Shown here in pieces: positions 25,873-35,400 of a stretch of DNA of 64,000 nucleotides. Under the pieces are notes generated by a model. That model had not been told where the DNA came from, ran no database searches, and worked only from the letters and a program-made list of their open reading frames with translations. Origin of the DNA: Verrucomicrobiia bacterium (lineage in GTDB: Bacteria; Verrucomicrobiota; Verrucomicrobiia; Limisphaerales; UBA9464); assembly GCA_019634635.1 (NCBI GenBank), contig JAHCBB010000004.1:124001-188000 (forward strand), in the 5' to 3' direction. The translations under genes were made by a program, and so were the position numbers. How positions within the stretch are numbered: the stretch's first letter is position 1; each line of letters opens with the position of its first letter.

Positions 25873-27234
25873 ATGCCCAAGTTTCAGTACGTCGCCATGG
25901 ACTCCCGTGGCAAGGAGCAGAAAGGGACCCTGGAAGTGGCCTCTCAGGCCGATGCCATCAACCGCCTGAAGGAGATGGGCTACTTCCCGACCAAGGTGAT
26001 TGAGGCCGAAAAGCCCAAGGACAAGAAGGACGCGAAGAAGGGCGGCGGTGGAGGCGGTGGCGGCGGAGGCGGGAAAAAGAGGGCCGGCAGCATCAACATC
26101 AAGATCCCGGGGTTCGGCGGGAAGGTGAAGACCAAGGTGCTGACCACCTTCACCCGTCAGCTGGCGACCTTGGTGGATGCCGGTCTCCCCCTGCTGCGGG
26201 GCCTTCGGGTGCTCCAGAAGCAGGAAAAAAATCCCACCCTGCGCAACACAATTGACGATTTGTCGCTGTCCATCGAAGGGGGCAGCACGTTCTCGGAGGG
26301 GCTGGCGCAGCATCCGAAAATCTTCAACCGCCTGTTTGTCAACATGGTCAAGGCCGGCGAGTTGGGCGGCGTGCTCGAGGTGGTGCTGAACCGGCTCGCC
26401 GAGTTCATGGAGAAGGCCGAGAAGATCAAGGGCAAGGTGGTTGCCGCCATGTTCTACCCGGCCGCGGTCATGACCGTCGCGGTCGCAATCCTGGGTCTGC
26501 TGATGGTGGTCGTGGTGCCCAAGTTCCGGACGATTTTCGCCGACCTCCTCGGTGATGGACAAATGCCGGGCTTCACGGAGTTCGTGCTGTCCATCTCCGA
26601 CGCGATCAAGACCAAGACCATCCTCCTGGGCGAGGCGGCCCCCATGGGCCTGCCGGTGTTCCCCGGCCCTGTCATCTGGATCATCGTCGGCATCATCATC
26701 GCGTTCAAGGTGGGGGTCCGCACCAAGAAGGGCCGATGGCTGTGGGACAAGTCCAAGCTGCACCTTCCGGTGGTCGGCGGCGTCATCAGCAAGGTGGCCG
26801 TCTCCCGCTTCTGCCGCACCCTGGGGACGCTGGTCAGTTCTGGTGTGCCGATCCTCCAAGCGTTGAACATCGTCCGCGAGACCGCCGGCAACGTGGTGGT
26901 GGCCAACGCCGTGCAGTCCGTGCACGAAAGCGTCAAGGAGGGCGAAACCATCACGGCGCCCTTGGAGAAATCCGGGGTGTTCCCGCCCATGGTGATCTCC
27001 ATGGTGGACGTCGGCGAGCAGACCGGTGCGCTTCCGGAAATGCTTCTGAAAATCGCCGACACCTATGACGATGAGGTGGACAATGCCGTTGCCGCCATGA
27101 CGTCACTGCTCGAGCCAATCATGATCGTCTTCCTCGCCGTGATCGTGGGCAGCATTGTGATCGCGCTGTTTCTTCCGCTGATCTCCCTCATTGACAAGCT
27201 GGGCGGCAGCGATGGCGGTGGTGCGGGGGATTGA
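25873..27234 (+). CDS. pilC: PilC/GspF-family inner-membrane platform protein
   Basis: Polytopic platform protein that couples the assembly ATPase to the filament. 453 residues from ATG 25873, preceded by AAAGGA. N-terminal MPKFQYVAMDSRGKEQKGTL is typical; a lysine and glycine linker (residues ~50-75, with eleven consecutive Gly) separates it from the first T2SSF domain (TFTRQLATLVDAGLPLLRGL, ~95-215) and the second (RFCRTLGTLVSSGVPILQAL, ~315-440). Membrane segments flank each domain. The Gly run is encoded by a GGC/GGT/GGA repeat around 26041-26073, a site open to replication slippage. Downstream, a toxin-antitoxin pair precedes the prepilin genes. Confidence 0.93.
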   Translation: MPKFQYVAMDSRGKEQKGTLEVASQADAINRLKEMGYFPTKVIEAEKPKDKKDAKKGGGGGGGGGGGKKRAGSINIKIPGFGGKVKTKVLTTFTRQLATLVDAGLPLLRGLRVLQKQEKNPTLRNTIDDLSLSIEGGSTFSEGLAQHPKIFNRLFVNMVKAGELGGVLEVVLNRLAEFMEKAEKIKGKVVAAMFYPAAVMTVAVAILGLLMVVVVPKFRTIFADLLGDGQMPGFTEFVLSISDAIKTKTILLGEAAPMGLPVFPGPVIWIIVGIIIAFKVGVRTKKGRWLWDKSKLHLPVVGGVISKVAVSRFCRTLGTLVSSGVPILQALNIVRETAGNVVVANAVQSVHESVKEGETITAPLEKSGVFPPMVISMVDVGEQTGALPEMLLKIADTYDDEVDNAVAAMTSLLEPIMIVFLAVIVGSIVIALFLPLISLIDKLGGSDGGGAGD

Positions 27235-27272
27235 GGGTTCGCAAGGCCGGCTCAACGGCCGCGGCGGAAAAT

Positions 27273-27287
27273 TTCGAATTTATCGAA
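27273..27287 (+). repeat. Small inverted repeat upstream of the BrnT-like gene
   Basis: TTCGA, ATTTA, TCGAA forms a perfect 5-bp dyad in AT-rich DNA, 8 bp upstream of the candidate -35 box of the toxin-antitoxin pair. It could be an operator for autorepression by the antitoxin, but so short a dyad may be chance. Confidence 0.3.
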
Positions 27288-27295
27288 TGCCGTGA

Positions 27296-27325
27296 TTGAC
27301 ATGCCCGCCGCTCGGGGCGTAAATA
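27296..27325 (+). promoter_or_regulatory. Candidate promoter of the BrnT/BrnA-like module
   Basis: A perfect TTGACA (27296-27301), an 18-base spacer and TAAATA (27320-27325) lie 44 bp upstream of the GTG of the toxin gene, in a locally AT-rich gap after pilC. The -10 is imperfect. An own promoter would let the pair be expressed apart from the pilus operon. Confidence 0.5.
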
Positions 27326-27369
27326 CAAAGTAGTTACATTGCATGGCAGATTGATTTACCGTATTCCGC

Positions 27370-27657
27370 GTGGAGTTCGACTGGAACAATCCGCCGTTTG
27401 CTTTGGAAGGTTCTTTGACGGTTCGAGACATTGAGGAGTCCTTTGAGGACCCTTTTGCATCCAAGTTGTTGCCGGATTCACCCCGCTTCGGGGCTCAATC
27501 GCGTTACTTCAATCTGGGGCGTACCGGGGCCGGAGCGGGCATTTTCAGCGTCTATCGAACCAACGGTCGGCTGGTCCGGGTGCTCTGCGCCCGGCGGTTC
27601 ACGGAGCAGGAGGCGTATTTCTACCAGCGGAAGCTTCGCCAGACTCTGGAGGGATGA
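27370..27657 (+). CDS. BrnT-like ribonuclease toxin
   Basis: A 95-residue protein from GTG 27370 that fits the BrnT family of type II toxins, small ribonucleases of RelE-like fold. Seen are the N-terminal FDWN, SFEDPFASKLLPD, RYFNLGRTGAGAGIFSVYR and the C-terminal RLVRVLCARRFTEQEAYFYQ, the family's SARRAT-like end. The usual early block (DENKAxxNLxKHGVSF) is altered to NNPPFALEGSLTVRDI, so the catalytic side may differ from characterised BrnT. Its stop overlaps the ATG of the next gene (ATGA at 27654-27657), the classical toxin-antitoxin coupling with toxin first, as in brnTA. Confidence 0.75.
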   Translation: MEFDWNNPPFALEGSLTVRDIEESFEDPFASKLLPDSPRFGAQSRYFNLGRTGAGAGIFSVYRTNGRLVRVLCARRFTEQEAYFYQRKLRQTLEG

Positions 27658-27938
27658 TGGCAGCCACGGTGGTGACGTCTTGGGAGGAGGTCCCGCTGTT
27701 CGACAGCGAACAGGCGGAGGCGGACTTCTGGATGGATGCCGAGGTGGACCTCCGGCTTATGGAGGCGGCGACGGCCGCTTCTGCCGGCCAGACGGAGTCG
27801 GTGACGATCACCCTGCGCATGGATCCCCGCATGCTCGGTCGGATCAAACGCCTCGCCCGTGAGCGCTATCTCAACTACCAAAGCATGATCAAGCAGTGGC
27901 TCAGTGAACGGATGGAAAAGGAATTGAAGGATCGTTGA
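27654..27938 (+). CDS. BrnA/CopG-like antitoxin
   Basis: A 94-residue acidic protein with a C-terminal ribbon-helix-helix-like DNA-binding region: SVTITLRMDPRMLGRIKRLA then RERYLNYQSMIKQWLSERM. This matches the CopG-type antitoxins paired with BrnT, which bind the toxin and repress their own promoter. The N-terminal half (LFDSEQAEADFWMDAEVDLR) is the likely toxin-binding part. ATG 27654 overlaps the toxin stop; ATG 27657 is an alternative. The first prepilin gene begins 27 bp downstream, so the pair sits inside the pilus gene run. Confidence 0.75.
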   Translation: MMAATVVTSWEEVPLFDSEQAEADFWMDAEVDLRLMEAATAASAGQTESVTITLRMDPRMLGRIKRLARERYLNYQSMIKQWLSERMEKELKDR

Positions 27939-27965
27939 ACGCCCGGTTCGCCGGGCCCGCCCCAC

Positions 27966-28727
27966 ATGGATCGCAAGTACTTCCAGCCCTCCCGGACCGC
28001 GGCCTTCACCCTGATCGAGCTGCTGGTGGTGATCTCGATCATCGGGGTGCTGGCCGGGCTGGTGGTGGGGTTGGCGCCGGCGGTGAACCGCCGGATGAAG
28101 GAGGCGCGGATCCGCACCGAAATGACCGCGCTCGTCGGGGCCATCGAGGCCTACAAGTCCAAATTCGGGGTGTACCCTCCGGACAACTACGACCCGGTCC
28201 GCCGGCAAAGCAATCCGGCGCAGCATTCCCTATTCTATGAATTGACCGGCGTGCTGGCGGACAATCAGAACCGCCAACTCGTCACCTCCGACGACGCCCA
28301 AGTCATTGATCCCGATGTGTTTCTCCGGTTTTTTGGACGCGAGGGGGTTTTGAACAGCGCTCCACGGGTCTTTGGCGGCCCCAACGACCAGGTGCGCCTG
28401 GATCGGGAGCAAATGAAGCTCCTGATGCGCCGGGAGTTCAAGCCCTCCCAGTTCGCCGAGCTGTTTCGCAGCCGGAACACCCCGGGGTACGCGGATCTTG
28501 AGGTCCTTGCCGTAGGGCACTCCGGGGATGCCTCAGGAAAACGCGGCACCGGTGTCCCCTGGCCCCCGGGCATCGCCCCCCACCTGCATCCCGTGCCGAC
28601 CAATCCAGGACTGAATCCCTGGCGGTATGTCTCGACCAATCCCACCAACAACCCCGGCCGCTATGACCTTTGGGCGGAACTGCCCGTGGGTCGCAGTGCA
28701 GACCCTTTGATCATCGGCAACTGGTAA
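27966..28727 (+). CDS. Prepilin-like protein (type II secretion/pilus class)
   Basis: 253 residues from ATG 27966. The class III prepilin leader is clear: a basic stretch, then [20 protein letters not shown] with Glu at position +5 of the mature protein, instead of Gly an Ala before the cleavage Phe. The rest (RIRTEMTALVGAIEAYKSKF, then GVYPPDNYDPV) has the GspG-like pattern of pseudopilins, followed by a longer C-terminal domain without recognised function. Could be a major or minor pseudopilin. First of five prepilin-like genes in tandem. Confidence 0.85.
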   Translation: MDRKYFQPSRTAAFTLIELLVVISIIGVLAGLVVGLAPAVNRRMKEARIRTEMTALVGAIEAYKSKFGVYPPDNYDPVRRQSNPAQHSLFYELTGVLADNQNRQLVTSDDAQVIDPDVFLRFFGREGVLNSAPRVFGGPNDQVRLDREQMKLLMRREFKPSQFAELFRSRNTPGYADLEVLAVGHSGDASGKRGTGVPWPPGIAPHLHPVPTNPGLNPWRYVSTNPTNNPGRYDLWAELPVGRSADPLIIGNW

Positions 28728-28738
28728 CTCCTGCTCCC

Positions 28739-29557
28739 ATGAAACGTCCTCCCGCCTCCCGCAAGCGCCACGGCTTTACGCTCATCGAGCTGCTGGTGGT
28801 GATCGCCATCATCGCCATCCTCGCCGGCATGCTGCTCCCGGCCCTCGCGGGGGCCAGCAAGAAGGCCAAGATCAGGAAGGCCGAGGTGGACATCGCCAAC
28901 CTCGTGGCGGCCATCAACGCCTACAACGCCGCTTACACGCGCATGCCGGCGTCGCGCCGCACCCGTGCGTCCATTTCCGAACTGTATCCCGACTTCACCT
29001 ACGGCACCCAGCAGGGAGGCATGCAGGTGTGGGATCCGAAGAAGCAGCCGCTCCAGAGCGCAACGGTGGTCAACCCGGCCGGAAACTGGAACATCAGCAA
29101 CGCCGAGGTGATGGCCATTCTCACCGGGACCGACCTTGCCAATTTTGGCGCCGGTGCGCCGCCGTACGCCGTCCAGATGGACCTCCCGGGTCCCACCGCG
29201 CCGGCCCAGCCGATCAATTTCAACAACAACCTCAATCAGAAGCGGACCGTGTTCCTGAACGCGAAGGTCGCCCGGGGCACCGGGGCGAACGGTGTCAGCG
29301 AGCTGGATCGCGTCCTTCGGGATCCCTGGGGCAACCCCTACATCATCCGGATGGACCTCGATTACGACAACCGGGTGCTCGACTTCTTCCCGCAGGCGGG
29401 GCAGGCGGGCATCAATCCACCGGCCACCAGTCCGAACGCCCGTTTCGTATCGCAACCCGTCCTCGTGATGTCCTTGGGGCCGGACGGACGCTGGGACCCC
29501 GCCCAGCCGTCCGGCGCCCGGGGCGTCAACTTCGACAATATTTACAGTTGGCGCTGA
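28739..29557 (+). CDS. Prepilin-like protein (GspG-like)
   Basis: 272 residues from ATG 28739; a longer frame upstream overlaps the previous gene and is not used. Leader [20 protein letters not shown], with the canonical Gly-Phe cleavage site and Glu5. The mature part begins with KKAKIRKAEVDIANLVAAIN and contains a pattern like GspG calcium-loop pseudopilins towards the end (DPWGNPYIIRMDLDYDNRVL, then SLGPDGRWDPA), which suggests the major pseudopilin. Lies 11 bp after the previous prepilin gene. Confidence 0.88.
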   Translation: MKRPPASRKRHGFTLIELLVVIAIIAILAGMLLPALAGASKKAKIRKAEVDIANLVAAINAYNAAYTRMPASRRTRASISELYPDFTYGTQQGGMQVWDPKKQPLQSATVVNPAGNWNISNAEVMAILTGTDLANFGAGAPPYAVQMDLPGPTAPAQPINFNNNLNQKRTVFLNAKVARGTGANGVSELDRVLRDPWGNPYIIRMDLDYDNRVLDFFPQAGQAGINPPATSPNARFVSQPVLVMSLGPDGRWDPAQPSGARGVNFDNIYSWR

Positions 29558-29582
29558 ACTCGCTGCCAATCCCATCGCTCCC

Positions 29583-30518
29583 ATGTCTGAACTTCCCCCA
29601 GGCTTGAAGGCGGACCGAATCCGGCGCGGTGGCCGGCAGGGTTCCCGTGCGTTCACGCTGACGGAGCTGCTGGTGGTGATGGCGATCATCTCGCTCATTG
29701 CGTTCATCGCCGTCCCGGCCTTTCGGGGGTTTGGTCAGGAGAACATCATCGGATCGGCGCAGCGGCAGCTCCAGGACGACCTCGCCTATGCCCGTCTGCA
29801 GGCGATCAAGAACCGGGCGCCGGTGTATCTGGTCTTCCTGCAGCCGCCCTTCCAGGCGGAGGCCAATTTCCCGCGTGAACTGGCCTTTGCGCACCAGCGT
29901 CTCCTGCAGCTGCCGCAGGGGTCCGAGGAAGACCGGCGCTTTCGCGAATCCGCGTTGCGCGTCTTCACCAATGTGTTTCCGCTCCAGCACTCGGGATACG
30001 CGATCTACACGGAGGCCAGCGTGGGCGAACAGCCGGGAGTGCGGCGCCGCCGGTATCTGACGGAATGGCGGTCGCTTCCGGAGGGGGCCCTGTTTCCCAC
30101 AAACGGTGTGCAGATCGAGCTGCCCCCGTTTGCATCGGGGATCCCGGGCCGGGTGGTGCTGACCAACCTTTCGACGCTCACGGTGCCGTTTCCGGTCGGC
30201 CCCGATCGTGCGGGCAACGCCCTGGAGCTGCCCAACGTCAACCTGCCGGCAATCGGGTTCGACGCCCAGGGGCGCCTCTACAACTTCCTGCCCAACGGTC
30301 AGCCCCGTGGCAGCGGCATCACCCTCTCGGACCGCTTCGTCGCAGTCGGCGTTGGCAGCGCGGTGTTTTCAAGGAGGTTCGGACCCGGCCAGACCAACCA
30401 GTTCGATTTCGACGCCGTTCCGGACGTCGTGGAGACTCCGCGCAAAAACTACACCAACCACATTCTCCGGGTGTCGGCGCTGACCGGCCGGGTGAAACAC
30501 CAGAAACCGCCGCAGTGA
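29583..30518 (+). CDS. Prepilin-like protein (GspH-like)
   Basis: 311 residues from ATG 29583. Leader GSRAFTLTELLVVMAIISLI with Glu5 retained, cleavage after Ala, not Gly. The mature N-terminus (FGQENIIGSAQRQLQDDLAY, then ARLQAIKNRAPVYLVF) is typical of GspH/FimT minor pseudopilins. The C-terminal half is long for the family and not recognised. The TGA overlaps the GTG of the next gene by 4 nt. Confidence 0.85.
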   Translation: MSELPPGLKADRIRRGGRQGSRAFTLTELLVVMAIISLIAFIAVPAFRGFGQENIIGSAQRQLQDDLAYARLQAIKNRAPVYLVFLQPPFQAEANFPRELAFAHQRLLQLPQGSEEDRRFRESALRVFTNVFPLQHSGYAIYTEASVGEQPGVRRRRYLTEWRSLPEGALFPTNGVQIELPPFASGIPGRVVLTNLSTLTVPFPVGPDRAGNALELPNVNLPAIGFDAQGRLYNFLPNGQPRGSGITLSDRFVAVGVGSAVFSRRFGPGQTNQFDFDAVPDVVETPRKNYTNHILRVSALTGRVKHQKPPQ

Positions 30519-31480
30519 ACCTTCCTTCCTCCAGCAACGGGGCCCGGTGCTCCGGGGGCCGCGCGGGCTTCACGATGGTCGAGCTGGCGCTGTGCATCGG
30601 CATCATCGCCTTCGCCATGGTCGCCATCATGGGCGTGCTGCCGTCCGGCCTCACGGTGCAAAAGCAAAACCGGGAGGACACCCTCATTGATCAGGACGGA
30701 TCGCAATGGATCAACATCCTCCGCGAGGGGCAGACGGGCTGGGGGGATCTGACCAATTATTTGGACCACATTCAGGTCGAGCACACGCCGGTGAATGTTC
30801 CCTCGGGCCGGCAGGTGGTCCGGCTCGGCGGGCCCTTTGAACGTCCACAACCACCCGCCCGCATCACCTCCTCCGCGGAACTGATCAGCCTGCTGTCCAT
30901 TCCCAAGTACGAGGTGGATTCGGGCGTCGTCTACAGCAACCGTGTGATCGCCGTGTTCCGATCGCTTTCGGGCGCTCAAAACACGCAGATCCGGAGGGCT
31001 GCGGCCTCCGGGGCGATGCCCGAGGATGTCCAGTTGGAGGATGCCTTCCGCTATCAGATGGAGGTCGAGCTCGTCCCGAACAGCCCGACCCCCACGCTGA
31101 ACATGACGGCTCCCAATCCGTCGTTCACGAACCTGACCACCCTGCAGAACCTGGTCATGGGGGGGTACCTCAACGCCTACAGGCTCGATTCCGACAGCGT
31201 TCGCGCCCTGCTGCTCAGTCCCGCCGAGAATCGGGCGGACCGGGATGCCTTTGCCGGAACGCTTTATGATCTCCGGCTGACCTTCCGCTGGCCGGTGTTC
31301 CGCGTGGGTGCCGAGGAGCGCATTGGACCGGGGCGCCGGACCTTTCGCACCCAGGTGGTGGGCCGCCCGGTGTTTGCCCGCCTGACCAACAACACTCCGA
31401 ACACGGTGTACCTTCCGGGCACCAGCATCCGGCCCCGTCGGTTTGACCCGTCGGCGCTGAATCGCGATCTGACCCCCTGA
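30515..31480 (+). CDS. Prepilin-like protein (GspI/PilV-like)
   Basis: 321 residues from GTG 30515, overlapping the previous stop as GTGA. Leader GRAGFTMVELALCIGIIAFA with Gly-Phe cleavage and Glu5, similar to PilV/GspI minor pilins. The frame is open far upstream but that part is an out-of-frame shadow of the GspH-like gene. The mature domain is rich in Asn/Thr loops near the C-terminus (LTNNTPNTVYLPGTSIRP). A minor pilin that helps prime the filament is the likely role. Confidence 0.83.
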   Translation: MNLPSSSNGARCSGGRAGFTMVELALCIGIIAFAMVAIMGVLPSGLTVQKQNREDTLIDQDGSQWINILREGQTGWGDLTNYLDHIQVEHTPVNVPSGRQVVRLGGPFERPQPPARITSSAELISLLSIPKYEVDSGVVYSNRVIAVFRSLSGAQNTQIRRAAASGAMPEDVQLEDAFRYQMEVELVPNSPTPTLNMTAPNPSFTNLTTLQNLVMGGYLNAYRLDSDSVRALLLSPAENRADRDAFAGTLYDLRLTFRWPVFRVGAEERIGPGRRTFRTQVVGRPVFARLTNNTPNTVYLPGTSIRPRRFDPSALNRDLTP

Positions 31481-31488
31481 GGCCTCCG

Positions 31489-32487
31489 ATGAGAACCGTC
31501 CCCTTCCAGGCCCCGCGTCCCCGCAGGCGCAGTCTCCATGGCTTTTCGCTGCTGGAGATGCTGGTGGGCATCGGGATCCTCTCGGTTGTGGTGCTGGCGT
31601 TGTATGCGCTGTTTGACCAGACCCAGAAGGCGCTCCGGGCGAACATCAACCAGGTGGATGTGTCGGAAGGAGGCCGTTCCGTGATGGACCTGCTGGTCCG
31701 GGATGTGCGGCGCGCCGCGGTGACGGGAGTCACCACAAACTTCGTCGTGGATCCTGTCCTGCGCCGGGGGCAGGTGGACATTGAGCGTGTGGTTCCGCCG
31801 GGCACCAACCTCGTCGTCATGCGGACCGCGGCCGGCCTGATCGGCCCCCGGTGGGCGACGGTATTTGGCGATGACTGGCGTCGCGACACGGCGCTGCACG
31901 AGCTCTTCTACCTGGTGGAACAGCAGCCTGGACGCTGGGTTGGCGCCGGCCTGTTCGTCGCGGGTGAGGACCCGATGACCACGGTGGACGGCGTGGGCAC
32001 GCTCTGGCGCTATGAGGATGAAAACCCGATGCCCGTCCGGGGGGCGCTGGCCGGGAATCAGGTGGGGATTCTCAACAACCGGTTCCTCAACAACACCGCC
32101 TATCGCACCAATCACGTGAGCCGTCTGATTGACGGCGTGGTGTTTTTCCGGGTGACGCCGTTCGGCCCGCAGGGCCAGCCGCTGGACGACAAGCTGCTGC
32201 GGGAAATTCAGCTCGGGCGGTCCGCTTTTCCGGTGCCGCCGGACGTGGTGATCGGACCCGGATCCGGGCCGCCGCCGTTTCCGGTGAACGGCACGTTCTT
32301 CCGGAACCGGGCGCTGCCCTCGGCCGTGGAGATTGAACTTGGCATTCTGCCGACCCAGCTGGTCGAGCAATACCGGAATCTCGACGCCCCCTCGGTTCGC
32401 GAGCGGTTCCTCGCGAACAACGCGCCCAACGTCCTGGTCTTCCGCCAGCGAATCTCCCTGCCGGCCGCGCCGGCCCAGTCCCGATGA
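31489..32487 (+). CDS. Prepilin-like protein (GspJ/PilW-like)
   Basis: 332 residues from ATG 31489. Leader SLHGFSLLEMLVGIGILSVV with Gly-Phe cleavage and Glu5, followed by a helical stretch (ALYALFDQTQKALRANINQV, then GGRSVMDLLVRDVRRAA) characteristic of GspJ/PulJ or PilW minor pseudopilins. The C-terminal domain is beta-rich and unassigned. Its TGA overlaps the ATG of the giant GspK/PilX-like gene (ATGA at 32484-32487), matching the usual H-I-J-K gene order. Confidence 0.85.
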   Translation: MRTVPFQAPRPRRRSLHGFSLLEMLVGIGILSVVVLALYALFDQTQKALRANINQVDVSEGGRSVMDLLVRDVRRAAVTGVTTNFVVDPVLRRGQVDIERVVPPGTNLVVMRTAAGLIGPRWATVFGDDWRRDTALHELFYLVEQQPGRWVGAGLFVAGEDPMTTVDGVGTLWRYEDENPMPVRGALAGNQVGILNNRFLNNTAYRTNHVSRLIDGVVFFRVTPFGPQGQPLDDKLLREIQLGRSAFPVPPDVVIGPGSGPPPFPVNGTFFRNRALPSAVEIELGILPTQLVEQYRNLDAPSVRERFLANNAPNVLVFRQRISLPAAPAQSR

Positions 32488-35400
32488 CGTTCCCCAGCCC
32501 CCATGACGCAACGCCGCCGGCCGCACGCCGGGGCATCGCCCTGGTGATCACGCTGCTGATGCTGTCGGTCGTGACGATCACGGCGGTCGCGTTCCTCGCG
32601 GTCAGCCGTCGCGAGCGCGATTCGGTGACGACCTTCGCCGAACAGGTGGATGCGCGGTACGTCGCCGAGGCCGGGTTGAACCACGCCCAGGCGCGCCTGG
32701 CCAGCCGCATGTCCGCCCTCACGAATCGCGCCGCGCACGGTGGGTTCATGGTGTCCACCAACTTCATCAATCCCTTTTTCCGGTTTGGTTTTTCCTTTGC
32801 GGACACCCGCAATTTCCGGGCGCTGACCAACGTGGCCTACGCGCGCGCCGATGGCTCGCCGTTGTTCGATCTTTCGACCGACAACGGCCGTGCCGCCTAC
32901 GCCCGCATGCTCGGCAACCTGTATTATGACCCGCGTCCGCCGGTCTTCGTGCAGACCAACCGAAACCCCCAGGTGTTCCCGAGGTCGCCCTGGGATTTCC
33001 GCTTCTACCTCGATCTGAATCGAAACGGACAATTCGAGACCAACGGTCTCCAGATCCAGCGGGACGCCTTCGGGAGGACCAATGGGTTGCAACTGGAGTG
33101 GATGTGGGGCGATCCGGAGTGGATCGGGCTGTTGCAGCATCCCGATGTGCCCCACTCGGGCACCAACCCGTTTGTCGGCCGCTTTGCCTATGTGGTGGTG
33201 CCGGCCGACCGGACGCTGGACATCAACCACCTGGGCAATGATGCCAAGCGGTTGAATCTGGCCGCCCCGCTGCCGCCTGCGACGCTGAATCCGCCCCTGT
33301 TGCCCAGCGGCTTTCTGCGAAATCAGGGTGTGGGGACCTGGGAGATCAATCCTGCCGGATTCTTTGCCGCACTGAACACCAACATCTGGCTGGCCACGGT
33401 CAATGACTACGTGTACCGGACCAACCTGAACGCCCCCTCGATCGGGCTCGCGTTCTCCGACGCCGAACGGCTCTGGCGGTTTCGACAGGACGGTTTTGTT
33501 CCGATGTCCGCGGTCGCGTCGTCCGGGGTGGCGTCCGGCCGTCCGGACACAGCCCGGATCAACGACTTGTTTCGCCGGGATTTTGTGGACGGCTATTCCG
33601 ACGGGCCGCTGGTGCTCACCCTCGAGGACATCCGTGGCCGGCTGGACGACAACGATGTCGCCGCGCGCCCATGGCCGGGTTCGGACCTCACCAACCACGT
33701 CGTCGAGCTCAACGACTTGTTCCAGCCGCGCCTTGGAATCGCCCATCGGGTGACCGGTCAATACACCAACAATTCCGGGATCCGGCAGACGTCGCTGCTC
33801 AGCTCGTACGACAGCCACACGTTTTACCGCCTCCTGGGCCAGTTGGGCACCGATTCTGGTGATGCCCGCGTCGAGACGGGGCTTCATCCGGCATACAGCG
33901 ACGTTGCCGAGGCCGCGGCGGCACGGCCGCGACGTCCGTCGGTCAATCCCTACGGATTCTACAGGCGCCCGAGGCTGCACCTGAACTACGCCCCGGACGT
34001 TCCCGGAGATCTCAGCCTTTCCTCCGCGAACATCAGCAGCTTCCGTCCGTGGGAGCCGGCGGAGTGGTTCACCAATGCGGCACATCGGATTCTGCTGAGT
34101 GAGTTCACGAACGGCCTCCCCTTTCTCCCGCCAGGCCTGCAGAACATGGTCCCGGGTCTGGCCGTCCATGGACCCACCGTCGTCAACTCGGCCTCCGGTC
34201 CGGTGGCGACAAACCACGTGTATGATGCCCAGGTTCATCGCCTGCTGCAGGTGGCTGCGAACATTTACGACGCGGCCAACAACCGGTTCGTGGGCTCGGG
34301 GGCGGACCGGGTTGCCCTTCCATCAGTGTACCGGCCCGTCTTCTACCGGGATGTCCGGACGCCGAATCTCCTCCGGTTGCATGGATTCCAAGAGATTCTT
34401 GGCGGCACTCCCGACTTCCTGCTGCGGCGCGACTGGATCACCGCGGATCAGGCGATCAACCGCCTTTCGGTGAGCCGCCCGGAGAGCGACCAAACCTCCC
34501 TGGCGGACTTCAACGTGTATGGCATGCCGTGGGTGGTGGGGGCCAAGGAGGGCCTGCCCAATTTCAACCAGGCGCTTTGGCAGACCGTTGTGCAACCCAC
34601 CCGCCGGTTGAAAGTCCGGCGTCCGAACCAGACTGCGCGGATGGCCTCGCCGCAGAGCGACCTGCCGTTTGCCGGCTCCAATGGCTCAGGTTTCAGCACC
34701 GAGTACCAGTTCCTTATCAATCTCACGAATCTCGTCGGGTTTGAGGCCTGGAATTCGTACGCACGGCCTTTCAACCGGGAAGTCCGCATCTTCGCGACCA
34801 ACGTCCTGGATTTCGCGCTGACGGACGAGACTTCGGGCGGGGCTTCGGTGTTGCTGATGCGACGGCGGGAGATGTTGAGCACCAATATGGTGGTGCCCCG
34901 CGGTTGGGCGCCGCGCGCCTATGTCGCCCCGGGGCTAGTCCGGGACGCCGCCTCCGCCCAGTTTCTGCAGTTTCCGCCCGGACTCGCGAGCTTTGCCGGA
35001 CCCATCCCCGGGGGATTTGCCGTTGGCACAAGCTTCATTTACGACCCGTTCCGGCGGCTGGCGCTTCCACCAAGCCGGACCAATGAAGGTTGGGTGGAGG
35101 TCTCCCAGGCCAATCAGCGCTTCCTGACACCCGTCATTTCGGCCTATGTCACGAACCGGTTCCTCTTTGCCATCACCGACGTGCAGACCGGCCGGCTGCT
35201 GGATTTCGTCACGCAGGAGAGCGTGATGATCCGCACCAACCTCCTGTCCACGCTGGGGCTGGACTCCGATGGCCAGTCGCGTCCCTTTTTCGCAAATCTT
35301 GCAGGGGGTACGGCAACCACCACGATGCCGTCCTTCTGGCGGACCAACCTTCTGGCCGGGGGCAACCGGACGATCGGCCTGGAAAACCAGATGCGGGCGT

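Noticed and set aside
30065..30514. 150-codon extension of the GspI-like prepilin
   Set aside because: It overlaps the GspH-like gene in another frame and would bury the leader peptide inside the protein.
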